From Hellea sp039977295 (GTDB taxonomy: Bacteria > Pseudomonadota > Alphaproteobacteria > Caulobacterales > Maricaulaceae): a DNA stretch of 64,000 nt. Below the pieces are notes generated by a model. It saw only the letters and a program-made list of their open reading frames with translations, did not search any database and was not told the DNA's origin. The stretch is from the NCBI GenBank assembly GCA_039977295.1, contig JBDWDN010000012.1, positions 372,001 to 436,000 of the forward strand. Reading direction: 5' to 3'. The first letter of the stretch is position 1. The number at the start of each line of letters is the position of its first letter. The position numbers and the translations under genes were made by a program. Positions 9,102 through 17,645 of this stretch are shown in pieces.

Positions 9102-10278
9102 ATTCCCAGTGCTAGAAAAACTTGAGCTAAAAGGCCTGTCTGTGGGAGCACCTCAAATTTTGGGGCATATCAGAATCGTGCCAATTTTGCGCCCAAGCTT
9201 TAAAACCAAGCCCAGCAAATTGCGCATGGGAATCCAAAATTATGACGCCCCTTACGGCATCGTCGATACCGGGGACGCTTACTACGCCAGCACCTATATG
9301 CCCCACGGACTTATCGCGACATGGGAAGACGGAAATCCCGTTGCAACTTATGGAGCCTCTTTCACGAAGACCAGCAGTAAAAACGTAAATGCGCGTCAAC
9401 ATCAAGGACGTAAACATAAGTCCCAAATTTTTACGCGCATGGCCAAGCAAGTCGATAAATCTGCGCTACGGCTTTTACCGCGACACATGGCGATGGAAGG
9501 GTTTTTATCTATGTATTTTAAGGGGCCAGAAATTGCTTGGTCAGAATATAGCCGCGAGGTCTTTAAACAAGGTCTATCCGTCAGAAGCGAGACGGGATTA
9601 GGACGCGAATATTTCTCGGGCATTGACGCCGCGCTTAAAACCTTTGAGATTCATGAGGCCCAAGTCGGAGCCGTTTTATTTATCGCAGATGTGATGGCAG
9701 ATATTTTGGTGCTTTCCCATCCAGACGATTACAAAAATTTGCATAAGTCCCTGATAGCAGATTACTTCGCGATGGAATTTCAGTATTTACGCGAAGATTC
9801 AATTTCGCAGCAAGGCTGGGTAAAGTTACGCGGCGCTAAAGATTTAGACGATCTCGAATTAGCGGTAAAAGAATTGCAAACCGCATGGGGTGAGAGCCAA
9901 GCCTGGATGACCCAGGGCCTTATTGACCGAGATATAAAATCTACGCGAATTTACTCGGCCCATGATTTCAGTCTGCAAAGCTTCATCACCGATTATAAGG
10001 CGAGCTTTGACGATAATTTTATAGGCGAAATTATCACGAATAAAGAGGGCGATGTCGAATATCTCAAAGCCTTCGCTTTATCCAAAGCGCAAACAAAACG
10101 AGTATTCCTATTAGATTTATTAGCCGAGCATAGTTGGAATATTGAAGCCGCAGCGCGCGCGGCTGGACAAGACTATGACGCCTTTGTTTTGCGAATGGAA
10201 AAAGCAGGTTTTGGATATATTTTACGGCCACATGTCATTCAAGATGCTAGGCGCAGGGCTAAGTGTAAGGCTTTGTAG
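9094..10278 (+). CDS. ARPP-1-like protein with C-terminal Fis-type HTH
   Basis: A 394-residue protein starting at the ATG at 9094, 8 bp inside the TROVE-like gene. Residues about 8-235 resemble the ARPP-1 domain found in bacterial conflict and stress loci: an N-terminal G-A-P-Q-I-L-G-H-I-R-I-V-P-I-L strand and a later Q-V-G-A-V-L-F-I-A-D-V-M followed by a helix and the S-L-I-A-D-Y-F-A-M-E end. Residues about 343-380 (L-L-A-E-H-S-W-N-I-E-A-A-A-R-A-A-G) match the Fis-family helix-turn-helix, the DNA-binding unit of NtrC/RtcR-type regulators, but no AAA+ domain is present. It could be a regulator or effector for its TROVE partner. Both domain calls rest on pattern recognition. Confidence 0.55.
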   Translation: MAKFPVLEKLELKGLSVGAPQILGHIRIVPILRPSFKTKPSKLRMGIQNYDAPYGIVDTGDAYYASTYMPHGLIATWEDGNPVATYGASFTKTSSKNVNARQHQGRKHKSQIFTRMAKQVDKSALRLLPRHMAMEGFLSMYFKGPEIAWSEYSREVFKQGLSVRSETGLGREYFSGIDAALKTFEIHEAQVGAVLFIADVMADILVLSHPDDYKNLHKSLIADYFAMEFQYLREDSISQQGWVKLRGAKDLDDLELAVKELQTAWGESQAWMTQGLIDRDIKSTRIYSAHDFSLQSFITDYKASFDDNFIGEIITNKEGDVEYLKAFALSKAQTKRVFLLDLLAEHSWNIEAAARAAGQDYDAFVLRMEKAGFGYILRPHVIQDARRRAKCKAL

Positions 10279-10394
10279 GCGGTTTGATCTGTTCGTCATC
10301 ATATCCGTATTAATGATGTCTTGAGCAAGGGCATCTCAACGAAATTTGAATAAGTTAACAGAACTATTCATGACGCCAAAAATAAGGAATAGAT

Positions 10395-10871
10395 ATGCGA
10401 GTTTTATTTGTTTTAAAACTGAAAGTGGTTCTTCTTTCTATTTTTCTCTTACCTTTATTTGCATGCGCGTCTTTGAATAAAAACGATGTGGAGGCTTTAT
10501 CTCCTAGTATGTTGAGCGCGGCGTCTGAGAAATTTGCCGGAAAGTCTATTTTTCTTAGAGGTTATGTTGTTCTCGGGACAAATGCTCGTTGTTTATATGA
10601 AACGAAAACTCATTATGCGGCCATGAAGGATGACTATGAAAGTGACTTTGCCGCATTTAAAAATAATTACATCGATTACAAAATTACGCTTTTAAATCCT
10701 CATGTCATATGGACGAACCGTGAAAAGTTAGATGGAGAAATGATCACTCTAAAGGGGAAGTTTATAAATGACTATGATTACGAAAATGGAAATCCTGTTG
10801 ATTTACAGGCGTGCTCTACCAATGCATTAGTGATTGACGAAGAGTATCTTAAAGTCATCTTATCAGATTAA
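10395..10871 (+). CDS. Small putative lipoprotein, AT-rich
   Basis: A 158-residue protein with a type II signal peptide: a long hydrophobic stretch (residues 8-22) ending in the lipobox L-F-A-C, so Cys24 would be lipidated. The mature part has an O-B-fold-like flow (I-F-L-R-G-Y-V, then M-I-T-L-K-G-K-F) but no family I recognise. The ATG at 10395 has AAGGAA upstream. The gene is visibly richer in A+T than its neighbours, which may mean recent acquisition. It stands alone: convergent with the GT10 gene and about 115 bp behind the ARPP-like gene. Confidence 0.6.
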   Translation: MRVLFVLKLKVVLLSIFLLPLFACASLNKNDVEALSPSMLSAASEKFAGKSIFLRGYVVLGTNARCLYETKTHYAAMKDDYESDFAAFKNNYIDYKITLLNPHVIWTNREKLDGEMITLKGKFINDYDYENGNPVDLQACSTNALVIDEEYLKVILSD

Positions 10872-10939
10872 AGACGGCAAGGGCACAATTACGTTAATGT
10901 CCCCCGTTTATAGCTGCAGCAATAAGTATAATTTCGCTC

Positions 10940-11980
10940 CTACCCAGTCTCATACCGAAGACGGTGAACCCCATCTAGCGCCGCCTTTACAGGGTGGTTT
11001 TTGCGGTAGATATGACGGCCGTCGACATAACTATTAAGCGGCTTTTTACGCGCCTCATGTCGTTGGTTCACAATTCTTGCGACCACATTCATGAGGTTAT
11101 ATTCTGTCAAAACTAATTCCCGCGCTTTTATAATAGCGGGGAGGCGCCGCCTGTAGAGGTCCATGGCCATTGCGGCGCGGATGGTTTCTTCTGCGTCGTC
11201 AATGTTGAAAATATCAATCGGGATGATCGCTTCTTCTGGGAAATAGGCGCCGATATTGGGCGGGCCGTAATAAAAGGGGAGGCAATAGGCGAGGAAGCAA
11301 TCCGCGATTTTTTCTGTCCAGTGATGCGGCTCTATGTGGTTTTCAATCGCGATGTGATAGGAGAAATCATCCATGGCTTGGGCTTTGTTGGATATGGGGC
11401 GAATGCCGCGCCCAAAAACCGTCAAATCATTGCCGAGCCGCTTCCAAAGTTCCATTGTGAAATCATATCGCTGCGCGTGAACGGTATGTGCCATGCGCTT
11501 ATTGCTGCAGACCGTTGAGAGGTGCGATATTTTCAGCGGTGCAGGCGTCATCATGAACGCGTCTAGGTCAACATAATGATCGTCATCCTCGGACATAGGA
11601 CGGCCATAAAACCAGCGCAGCGGCGGGGTTTGGAAAATTTGGTTAGGGTGCTGAACCACACGCGGGTCTTTGGCGGTCAGGACATGCCCGAATTGGCGAA
11701 GAAAATGGGGGCCGTCAATACGAATAGAGGAGGGCTCTGTCGTGATGAGCAGGGTGTTTTCGCGCGCGCAGGCGAGTTTTTCTCGGCGGTTTATTCTGCT
11801 CTCGCCCGGTAATGGCGGTAGCCCTTCATAAACAACCAACCAATCATAATGGCGGTAGTCAGGATCAAAGTGAAATTGGCAGACGCCAATGCGCGGGAAG
11901 CGTTTCGGAAATAGAGAGAGCCACAGGGCGGGGTCTTGGTCTGGCGGCGTCTTGGCGAGGAATTTTACATTTATCGTCAT
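10940..11980 (-). CDS. Glycosyltransferase family 10 (fucosyltransferase-like)
   Basis: A 346-residue protein. The C-terminal half contains the GT10 hallmark: H-I-A-I-E-N-H-I followed by W-T-E-K-I-A-D-C-F-L-A-Y-C-L-P-F-Y-Y-G-P-P-N, equivalent to the F-E-N-S...T-E-K..D.L..G.-V-P-V-Y-.-G-.-P-N signature of alpha-1,3/1,4-fucosyltransferases. It would move a sugar (GDP-fucose in known members; donor not certain here) onto a surface glycan. I use the ATG at 11980, because the longer frame begins with a TTG at 12022 inside the upstream gene. It follows the GT8-like gene with about 20 bp between stop and start. No other polysaccharide genes are nearby. Confidence 0.8.
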   Translation of the reverse strand: MTINVKFLAKTPPDQDPALWLSLFPKRFPRIGVCQFHFDPDYRHYDWLVVYEGLPPLPGESRINRREKLACARENTLLITTEPSSIRIDGPHFLRQFGHVLTAKDPRVVQHPNQIFQTPPLRWFYGRPMSEDDDHYVDLDAFMMTPAPLKISHLSTVCSNKRMAHTVHAQRYDFTMELWKRLGNDLTVFGRGIRPISNKAQAMDDFSYHIAIENHIEPHHWTEKIADCFLAYCLPFYYGPPNIGAYFPEEAIIPIDIFNIDDAEETIRAAMAMDLYRRRLPAIIKARELVLTEYNLMNVVARIVNQRHEARKKPLNSYVDGRHIYRKNHPVKAALDGVHRLRYETG

Positions 11981-12002
11981 TTTGAAATGATAGCTGGGCG
12001 GG

Positions 12003-12731
12003 TCACTGCCAATGCTCAGCAATCCAAGGCGTTGGTTTTACATATTTATAGATTTTCTTATACCACGGCGCTGGCCATATGCCGATCACGGCTTCGTCTT
12101 GGTCGGGCTTGCCTGTAAAGGCGACTATGCGGGTGTCGCGGGGCAATTCAGGCGTCTTAAAGAAATTGAGCGGCCATTTGGGCATAAGGCTATGCTTGAA
12201 ACTCGCGCACCAAAGCTGCGGCCAGAACACCATATCTGCAATCTCTTTGCTGATATAAACTTGCTCAATGCGGTAAGTGTCGAGGATCGGGTCGGGATTG
12301 CTTTGAATGTCTTGATAGATGTGCTGGTATTTTCCGACAGGAAAACGAAAGCAAGAGGTATTGCCAATGCCTTTTCCCATTTGTGTCCAATTTTCAATCA
12401 CGCAGAACCGTCCCGGCTCATAATCAAAGAGGTCGTCCAAATTGCCCGTGATGACGAGGTCTAAATCTAGAAAGAGAACATCACCTTCTAGGTCAGCCAG
12501 CGGCGCTTTCCACATGGTGAGTTTTCGCCACGGGGTGAGGGCGAGCTCTTTGGGTAAGTCGATATTCGGAATGGGCTCTATCTGCACATTGGGATTTATC
12601 CCTGTGCCGTCATCGGTAAAGCAGACAAGCCGCGTCTTGCGGCGAGTCTGGCGCTGTATCGCCCGGTAGAGGCGATTGACAAAGTCGGGGCCGTAACGCG
12701 TGCCCCATTTCATGCAGATAACAGTTTGCAC
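12003..12731 (-). CDS. GT8-like glycosyltransferase with DxD motif
   Basis: A 242-residue protein with V-L-F-L-D-L-D-L-V-I-T-G-N-L-D-D-L-F near residue 88, the D-x-D nucleotide-sugar/metal site of GT-A-fold family-8-like transferases. The N-terminus V-I-C-M-K-W-G-T-R-Y is the first strand of the fold. It probably adds a hexose to a surface glycan together with the downstream GT10 enzyme. The first start is GTG at 12731, 7 bp after the M28 peptidase stop; an ATG six codons later (12713) is the alternative. The donor sugar is unknown. Confidence 0.72.
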   Translation of the reverse strand: MQTVICMKWGTRYGPDFVNRLYRAIQRQTRRKTRLVCFTDDGTGINPNVQIEPIPNIDLPKELALTPWRKLTMWKAPLADLEGDVLFLDLDLVITGNLDDLFDYEPGRFCVIENWTQMGKGIGNTSCFRFPVGKYQHIYQDIQSNPDPILDTYRIEQVYISKEIADMVFWPQLWCASFKHSLMPKWPLNFFKTPELPRDTRIVAFTGKPDQDEAVIGIWPAPWYKKIYKYVKPTPWIAEHWQ

Positions 12732-12738
12732 TTAAAGG

Positions 12739-14421
12739 CTACTTTCGCATCTCATCGCGCAGGGCGCGAAACTCTGTGCCTTCATACCAATTTGGCCAAT
12801 CTTCGGAATTTGCAATGCCGTAACCAAGCTCAAATAGGATTTCTGTGCTTTGCTCAATACCCGAGAGGTCCCAGCTATTGTCATATTCATCTGCAGGCTT
12901 GTGATAGCGGTCTTTGGTGTAGCCTTTGGCAAAGTCCTCGCCGTAAGTTAGGCCGTTTATAACATGGTCATTACCGGGATCAGAATAAAGCATCGGCACA
13001 CCTTTCTTGGCCAGGCTGATATGGTCTGAGCGGTAATAATAGCCCGCTTCTGGCTTATCATCAGGAACGATATACATGCCGCGCGGGTCGAGCACAGTTT
13101 TTAAGCGGTCTTCAAGCTGTGAGGCGCCAAAGCCGATGACTTTCATGTCCTTTGTTTCGCCGAGCGGCAAGATGGCGTCAATATTAATGCCCGCGACAGT
13201 GTCTTTTAGCGGCACCAAAGGATCTTCGGCGTAATAGGCCGAGCCTAGCAGACCACTTTCCTCGGCCGTAACGGCGACAAAGATAGCAGAGCGCTCAGGC
13301 GCGCCTTGCTGCGCGAAAGCCTCACCTATTTCGATAATGGCCGCTGTGCCTGTAGCGTTATCCACAGCGCCATTGTAAATTTTGTCATCGCCTTCAAGGG
13401 CGTCATTCCTGCCAAGGTGATCCCAATGCGCCATATAGAGGACGTATTCATCGGGCCGTGTTGTGCCTTTAATGCCGCCCGCCACATTGCGCGACATCGT
13501 CGAATTCGCGGTTTGATTGATTGTGGCGTTGAGGCGTAGATCACACATCGGCACGGCCTCGAAATCTTTTGAAGCGGCGTCCGTGAGGGCGGCGCCGAGG
13601 TCCATATCGCAGCTCTCAAAGAGCGACGTCGCAGCGTCTAAATGTAGCCAGCCTTCGAGAGCAGCGCGTGACGCCCCGCGGTCTGGACGCACAAGGTCAT
13701 ATTGCGCGCCTGTCCAGGACCCTGAGACGACGTCCCAGCCATAAGAGGCAGGTTCTGTTTGGTGAATGATAAGCGCTGCGGCTGCGCCCTGACGCGCCGC
13801 TTCTTCAAATTTATAAGTCCAGCGTCCATAATATGTCATGGCGTTGCCCTTAAAAAGGTTTTCATCTTTTGTCGCAAAACCCGGATCATTGACGAGCATG
13901 ACAACAGTTTTGCCTTTTACATCAACACCCGCATAGTCATTCCAGTCAAATTCGGGCGCGACGACGCCGTATCCGACATAAACCATCTCGCTATTCGCAA
14001 CGGTGACTTCAGAATCAAGGCGCTTTGTCCAATAGACGGCATTTGTGCTTTGATCAGCTTCGAGGAGCGGCATGTCATCATCCGACGTCTCAATTGTCAT
14101 GACGGAGCTGCTCAAGACTGTGGCTTCTGTTAGTTCTACGGGCTGAAAGTAAGTCCCGTTCATGCCCATTGGCGCAAGTCCTGCCGCTTTCATTTCATCA
14201 GCGATATATTGCGATGCCGCTTGCCCGCCAGGCGTGCCTGGCGCGCGGCCTTCAAATTCATCCGAGGCAAGCCGTTCAATGCGGCGGCCAATATCAGCGG
14301 CGGAGGCGATAGCGGGCTTAGCGCGCGATTCTAGGGATGGTTCGGGTTTACAGCCCGTTGCAATTACCCCTGTAACAATTACCAATGAGGCGCTTAACGC
14401 CAAGAGACCGAGACGAGTCAT
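12739..14421 (-). CDS. M28-family zinc peptidase, lipoprotein, with PA domain
   Basis: A 560-residue protein with a lipoprotein signal peptide (lipobox G-V-I-A-T-G-C, Cys24). The early part has D-E-F-E-G-R-A-P-G-T-P-G-G; a protease-associated insert lies about residues 140-260; and the M28 core has M-A-H-W-D-H-L-G, Y-N-G-A-V-D-N-A-T-G-T-A, T-A-E-E-S-G-L-L-G-S-A-Y-Y and Y-Y-R-S-D-H-I-S-L-A, which supply the His, Asp, Glu-Glu and His of the two-zinc site. It would trim peptides at the cell surface or in the periplasm. Its start region is divergent from the next M28 gene across 82 bp. The GT8 gene follows on the same strand. Confidence 0.9.
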   Translation of the reverse strand: MTRLGLLALSASLVIVTGVIATGCKPEPSLESRAKPAIASAADIGRRIERLASDEFEGRAPGTPGGQAASQYIADEMKAAGLAPMGMNGTYFQPVELTEATVLSSSVMTIETSDDDMPLLEADQSTNAVYWTKRLDSEVTVANSEMVYVGYGVVAPEFDWNDYAGVDVKGKTVVMLVNDPGFATKDENLFKGNAMTYYGRWTYKFEEAARQGAAAALIIHQTEPASYGWDVVSGSWTGAQYDLVRPDRGASRAALEGWLHLDAATSLFESCDMDLGAALTDAASKDFEAVPMCDLRLNATINQTANSTMSRNVAGGIKGTTRPDEYVLYMAHWDHLGRNDALEGDDKIYNGAVDNATGTAAIIEIGEAFAQQGAPERSAIFVAVTAEESGLLGSAYYAEDPLVPLKDTVAGINIDAILPLGETKDMKVIGFGASQLEDRLKTVLDPRGMYIVPDDKPEAGYYYRSDHISLAKKGVPMLYSDPGNDHVINGLTYGEDFAKGYTKDRYHKPADEYDNSWDLSGIEQSTEILFELGYGIANSEDWPNWYEGTEFRALRDEMRK

Positions 14422-14503
14422 AATTTCTCCGCTTATTTCTTTTTTGGTTGAAAACCCTTTGGCTGTGTCTAATCATATAAGGCATAAAATAAAAGGTGAA
14501 ACT

Positions 14504-15937
14504 ATGCGCGCATTACTAATCTCTCTTTTGGCAAGTTCGGCTCTGATGGGCTGCACAACGGCCGCTCAAATGGAAACTAAAACTTCGTCTCGGCCTGCGA
14601 TACCGTCCTTTAAGACATCTACCTCTGGCTATACCCGCAGTGCGGAGGTGGACGCGCTCATCAAGGCGTCGCTAAATAGCACTCATGCTTATGACATAAC
14701 AGAATCATTGACGACTGAGATTGGGCCGCGCGTCGGCGGCTCTCCCGAAGAAGCCAAAGCGCGTGAGTGGGCGGTCGCGAAGTTTAAAGCAATAGGGCTC
14801 CAAAATGTGCGCATTGAACCTTTTACCATGCCTTATTGGGAGCGCGGTATTGAAACAGCCTCTATTGTCTCTCCTAATCCGCAGCCCCTTTATATTACGT
14901 CACTTGGCGGCTCGGTTGCGACGCCTTATAATGGTGTTGAAGCAGAGATTGCCTATTTTCCGACATTTGAAGATTTGAAAAATGCGCCTATGGGCGGGCT
15001 TGAAGGCAAGATCGTCTTTATTTCAGGGCGGATGGAGAAAGCCCCTGACGGCGCGGGTTATGGCCCGGCCAATCAAAAACGCCGCTCAGGCGCGACCGAG
15101 GCGGCAAAACGCGGCGCGATTGCTGTTGTGATTCGCTCCGTGGGCACAGATAGCCATCGTTTCCCGCATACAGGCATGATGCGTTATGCCGATGGCGTTA
15201 AGAAAATTCCTATTGCCGCGCTCTCTGCGCCAGATGCAGATCAGCTCGAACGCACCTTAGAGAGCGGTCAGAAAATGCGCCTTAAAATGACGCTAACCCC
15301 GCAATGGAAAGGTGACAGGCAATCTGGCAATGTCATTGGCGATATAGTGGGCTCTGAAAAACCCGAAGAGATCGTTTTGATCAGTGGTCATTTGGATTCT
15401 TGGGATCTTGGAACAGGCGCTATTGATGATGGGGCCGGGATTGGCATTTCAGCCGGGGCCGCGCAGGTTCTGATTGAAAGCGGATTGAAACCCAAACGCA
15501 CGATTCGCGTTGTGGCTTTTGGCGCAGAAGAAGTGGGGCTATTAGGAGGCTTTGCCTATGCCAAGCAGCATAAGGGCGCCAGCCTTGATAATCATGTTCT
15601 TGCGACCGAGTCAGACTTTGGCGCGACGCCGCCATATGAAGTGTTAGCAGGTGTGCAGAGCGGCCGCGCGGTCATTGAAGATATGGCCAAGGCCTTAGGC
15701 TTGCCAATGTCAGATCGCGCAACCAATGGGGGGCCAGATATTGGACCGATGTCGCGCGAGGGCGTTCCGACAATGCGGTTCCAGCAAGAGGGCACAGATT
15801 ATTTTGATCTTCATCATACGCCAGATGATACATTCGATAAGATTGACGCGGATGATATGGCCAAAAACACGGCGGCCTTTGCAACAATGATTTGGATGGC
15901 CTCCGAAGCTGAGACGGATTTCAGGGGAGATAAATAA
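14504..15937 (+). CDS. M28-family aminopeptidase, exported lipoprotein
   Basis: A 477-residue protein beginning at the ATG at 14504 (A-A-A-G-G-T-G upstream); the long upstream extension of the frame runs antisense through the neighbouring gene and is not real. It has a lipobox S-A-L-M-G-C near residue 16, a PA-like segment, and M28 zinc ligands in S-G-H-L-D-S-W-D-L-G-T-G-A-I-D-D-G-A-G, F-G-A-E-E-V-G-L-L-G and H-H-T-P-D-D-T-F-D-K. It resembles the carboxypeptidase Q/PGCP group of M28 dipeptidases. Its TAA overlaps the ATG of the M20 gene by one base, so the two are co-translated. Confidence 0.9.
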   Translation: MRALLISLLASSALMGCTTAAQMETKTSSRPAIPSFKTSTSGYTRSAEVDALIKASLNSTHAYDITESLTTEIGPRVGGSPEEAKAREWAVAKFKAIGLQNVRIEPFTMPYWERGIETASIVSPNPQPLYITSLGGSVATPYNGVEAEIAYFPTFEDLKNAPMGGLEGKIVFISGRMEKAPDGAGYGPANQKRRSGATEAAKRGAIAVVIRSVGTDSHRFPHTGMMRYADGVKKIPIAALSAPDADQLERTLESGQKMRLKMTLTPQWKGDRQSGNVIGDIVGSEKPEEIVLISGHLDSWDLGTGAIDDGAGIGISAGAAQVLIESGLKPKRTIRVVAFGAEEVGLLGGFAYAKQHKGASLDNHVLATESDFGATPPYEVLAGVQSGRAVIEDMAKALGLPMSDRATNGGPDIGPMSREGVPTMRFQQEGTDYFDLHHTPDDTFDKIDADDMAKNTAAFATMIWMASEAETDFRGDK

Positions 15938-17214
15938 TGAAACTTAAATATCTACTCGCGGCGGGTTTGATGGCTTTTACCCCTACGGCGCAAGCTGAGA
16001 CTTTGATGGATGTCTATAAGCATCTCCATGCTAATCCTGAGCTTTCTAGTATGGAAAGCGAGACAGCCGCTTATCTGGCTAAGCGCATGAAAAAGCTTGG
16101 CTTTGAGGTGACTGAGGGCTTTGGCGGCACAGGCGTTGTCTCCGTGATGGAAAACGGACCAGGCAAAACTATCATGATCCGCGCGGATATGGACGGCCTG
16201 CCAGTAAAAGAAACGACAGGCCTGTCATTTGCTAGCACGGTTATTAGAAAAGACCGATTTGGCGATGAACATCCCGTCATGCATGCTTGCGGCCATGACA
16301 TTCATATGACAACATTTTTGGGCGCGGCTCAGGAGCTTGTTGCTAATAAGGATTTGTGGTCTGGCACGCTCATTATGATTTTGCAGCCCGCTGAAGAAAT
16401 CAGCCACGGCGCAAAGGATATGATCAAAGCAGGTTTGTTCAAAAAGTTCCCACAGCCAGACTATAATCTAGCCCTGCATGCGAATTCTGGAATGCCTGCA
16501 GGCATGGTCGGCGTTACGTCAGGCTACGCGCTTGCTAATGTAGATTCTGTTGACATCACGGTTAAGGGCGTGGGCGGTCACGGCGCTTATCCGCAAACGA
16601 CGAAAGACCCCATTGTTTTGGCGTCTCAAATCGTTGTGGCCTTACAGACAATTGTCTCGCGCGAAGTTGCCGCGCAGGACTCTGCGGTTGTAACAGTTGG
16701 CTCCATCCACGGCGGATCAAAGCACAATATTATCGGCGAAGAAGTGAAACTTCAGCTTACCGTGCGGTCTTATTCTGATGAGACGCGCGATAAGCTTTTG
16801 GCGTCTATTAAGCGTATTTCAGAAAATATGGGCCGGGTTGCTGGCCTGCCAGATGACAAGCTACCCGTTGTTGAGATCAAGGACGAATATACGCCAGCCG
16901 CTTATAATAACCCTGAACTCTCCGCCAAAGCGATGAAAACAATGGGCGACGTCATTGGCGCCGATAATGTAATCGCCCTAGACCCTGTTATGGGAGGTGA
17001 GGACTTTGGGCGTTACGGCCGAACGGATGCTAAAATCCCGGGCATGATATATTGGCTAGGGGCGGCGGACCCCAAAGAGGTCAAAGCTGCGAAAAAGGCC
17101 GGTAAATCCATGCCGTCACTTCATTCGCCATTTTTCAGGCCAGATGCGGCGGCGGCTATTCCTGTAGGGGTGGATACGATGACAGCGACAGCGGTATCGT
17201 TATTTAACGAATAG
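15937..17214 (+). CDS. M20-family amidohydrolase/peptidase, exported
   Basis: A 425-residue protein with a Sec signal peptide (cleavage near A-Q-A-E, residue 20). The M20 amidohydrolase signature is clear: H-x-N-P-E-L-S near residue 31, R-A-D-M-D-G-L-P-V near 83, H-A-C-G-H-D-I-H-M-T near 112, Q-P-A-E-E-I near 148 and M-G-G-E-D-F near 348. It belongs to the N-acyl-amino-acid hydrolase group (hippurate-hydrolase-like). The likely substrates are N-acylated amino acids or dipeptides in the periplasm, working with the M28 enzyme encoded just upstream (1-bp overlap). Confidence 0.9.
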   Translation: MKLKYLLAAGLMAFTPTAQAETLMDVYKHLHANPELSSMESETAAYLAKRMKKLGFEVTEGFGGTGVVSVMENGPGKTIMIRADMDGLPVKETTGLSFASTVIRKDRFGDEHPVMHACGHDIHMTTFLGAAQELVANKDLWSGTLIMILQPAEEISHGAKDMIKAGLFKKFPQPDYNLALHANSGMPAGMVGVTSGYALANVDSVDITVKGVGGHGAYPQTTKDPIVLASQIVVALQTIVSREVAAQDSAVVTVGSIHGGSKHNIIGEEVKLQLTVRSYSDETRDKLLASIKRISENMGRVAGLPDDKLPVVEIKDEYTPAAYNNPELSAKAMKTMGDVIGADNVIALDPVMGGEDFGRYGRTDAKIPGMIYWLGAADPKEVKAAKKAGKSMPSLHSPFFRPDAAAAIPVGVDTMTATAVSLFNE

Positions 17215-17221
17215 GGCGCAA

Positions 17222-17557
17222 TTGCCGAGGTTTAAAAATGTTCTTTTTATCTGCGCGGCTAATAAATTGCGCAGTCCAACGGCGGAGCATGTCTTTGCCG
17301 ACTTTCCTGATATAGAGACAGATTCGGCGGGTCTGAACTTGTCGGCGGATTTAGTGTTGTCATCTGAGCAACTTTTATGGGCTGACCTCATATTCGTCAT
17401 GGAGAGGGCGCATCGCAATAAACTTTCGAAGAAATATAAAAGACACCTAAATGGCCAACGCGTCATATGCCTGAATATTCCAGATGATTATGATTATATG
17501 GACCCCGTTTTAATCCACATTCTTAAAGAGAGGGTCACGCCGCACCTGATGCCGTGA
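17222..17557 (+). CDS. Low-molecular-weight protein tyrosine phosphatase-like protein (short)
   Basis: A 111-residue protein with the P-loop C-A-A-N-K-L-R-S near residue 11 (C-x5-R-S). It matches the small LMW-PTP-like family with the sequence C-x-A-N-K-x-R-S-P-T-A-E, which is shorter than classical enzymes and keeps a C-terminal D-D-Y-x-Y-M-D-P. The frame has no ATG before the P-loop, so the TTG at 17222 is the likely start, 7 bp after the M20 stop. Whether it is a phosphatase is untested in this group. It is probably read through from the peptidase pair. Confidence 0.75.
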   Translation: MPRFKNVLFICAANKLRSPTAEHVFADFPDIETDSAGLNLSADLVLSSEQLLWADLIFVMERAHRNKLSKKYKRHLNGQRVICLNIPDDYDYMDPVLIHILKERVTPHLMP

Positions 17558-17601
17558 AGCTATCTTGTGCTGACGGGGCAAAAAACTCTAGACATTTCGT
17601 C

Positions 17602-17621
17602 ATATGCATATAATTGCATAT
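17602..17621. promoter_or_regulatory. Palindromic operator ATATGCA-N6-TGCATAT (copy 1)
   Basis: A perfect inverted repeat with 7-bp arms and a 6-bp spacer (TATAAT), ending 24 bp before the nitronate monooxygenase start. The same arms with the same spacing occur at 23157-23176. The size and symmetry fit a dimeric TetR/MarR-type repressor site (inference). Confidence 0.65.
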
Positions 17622-17645
17622 CAAAATTTCATCTAAGGATTACAC

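Noticed and set aside
14162..14503. N-terminal extension of the M28 gene
   Set aside because: It runs antisense through the neighbouring M28 gene; the signal peptide and ribosome site fix the start at 14504.
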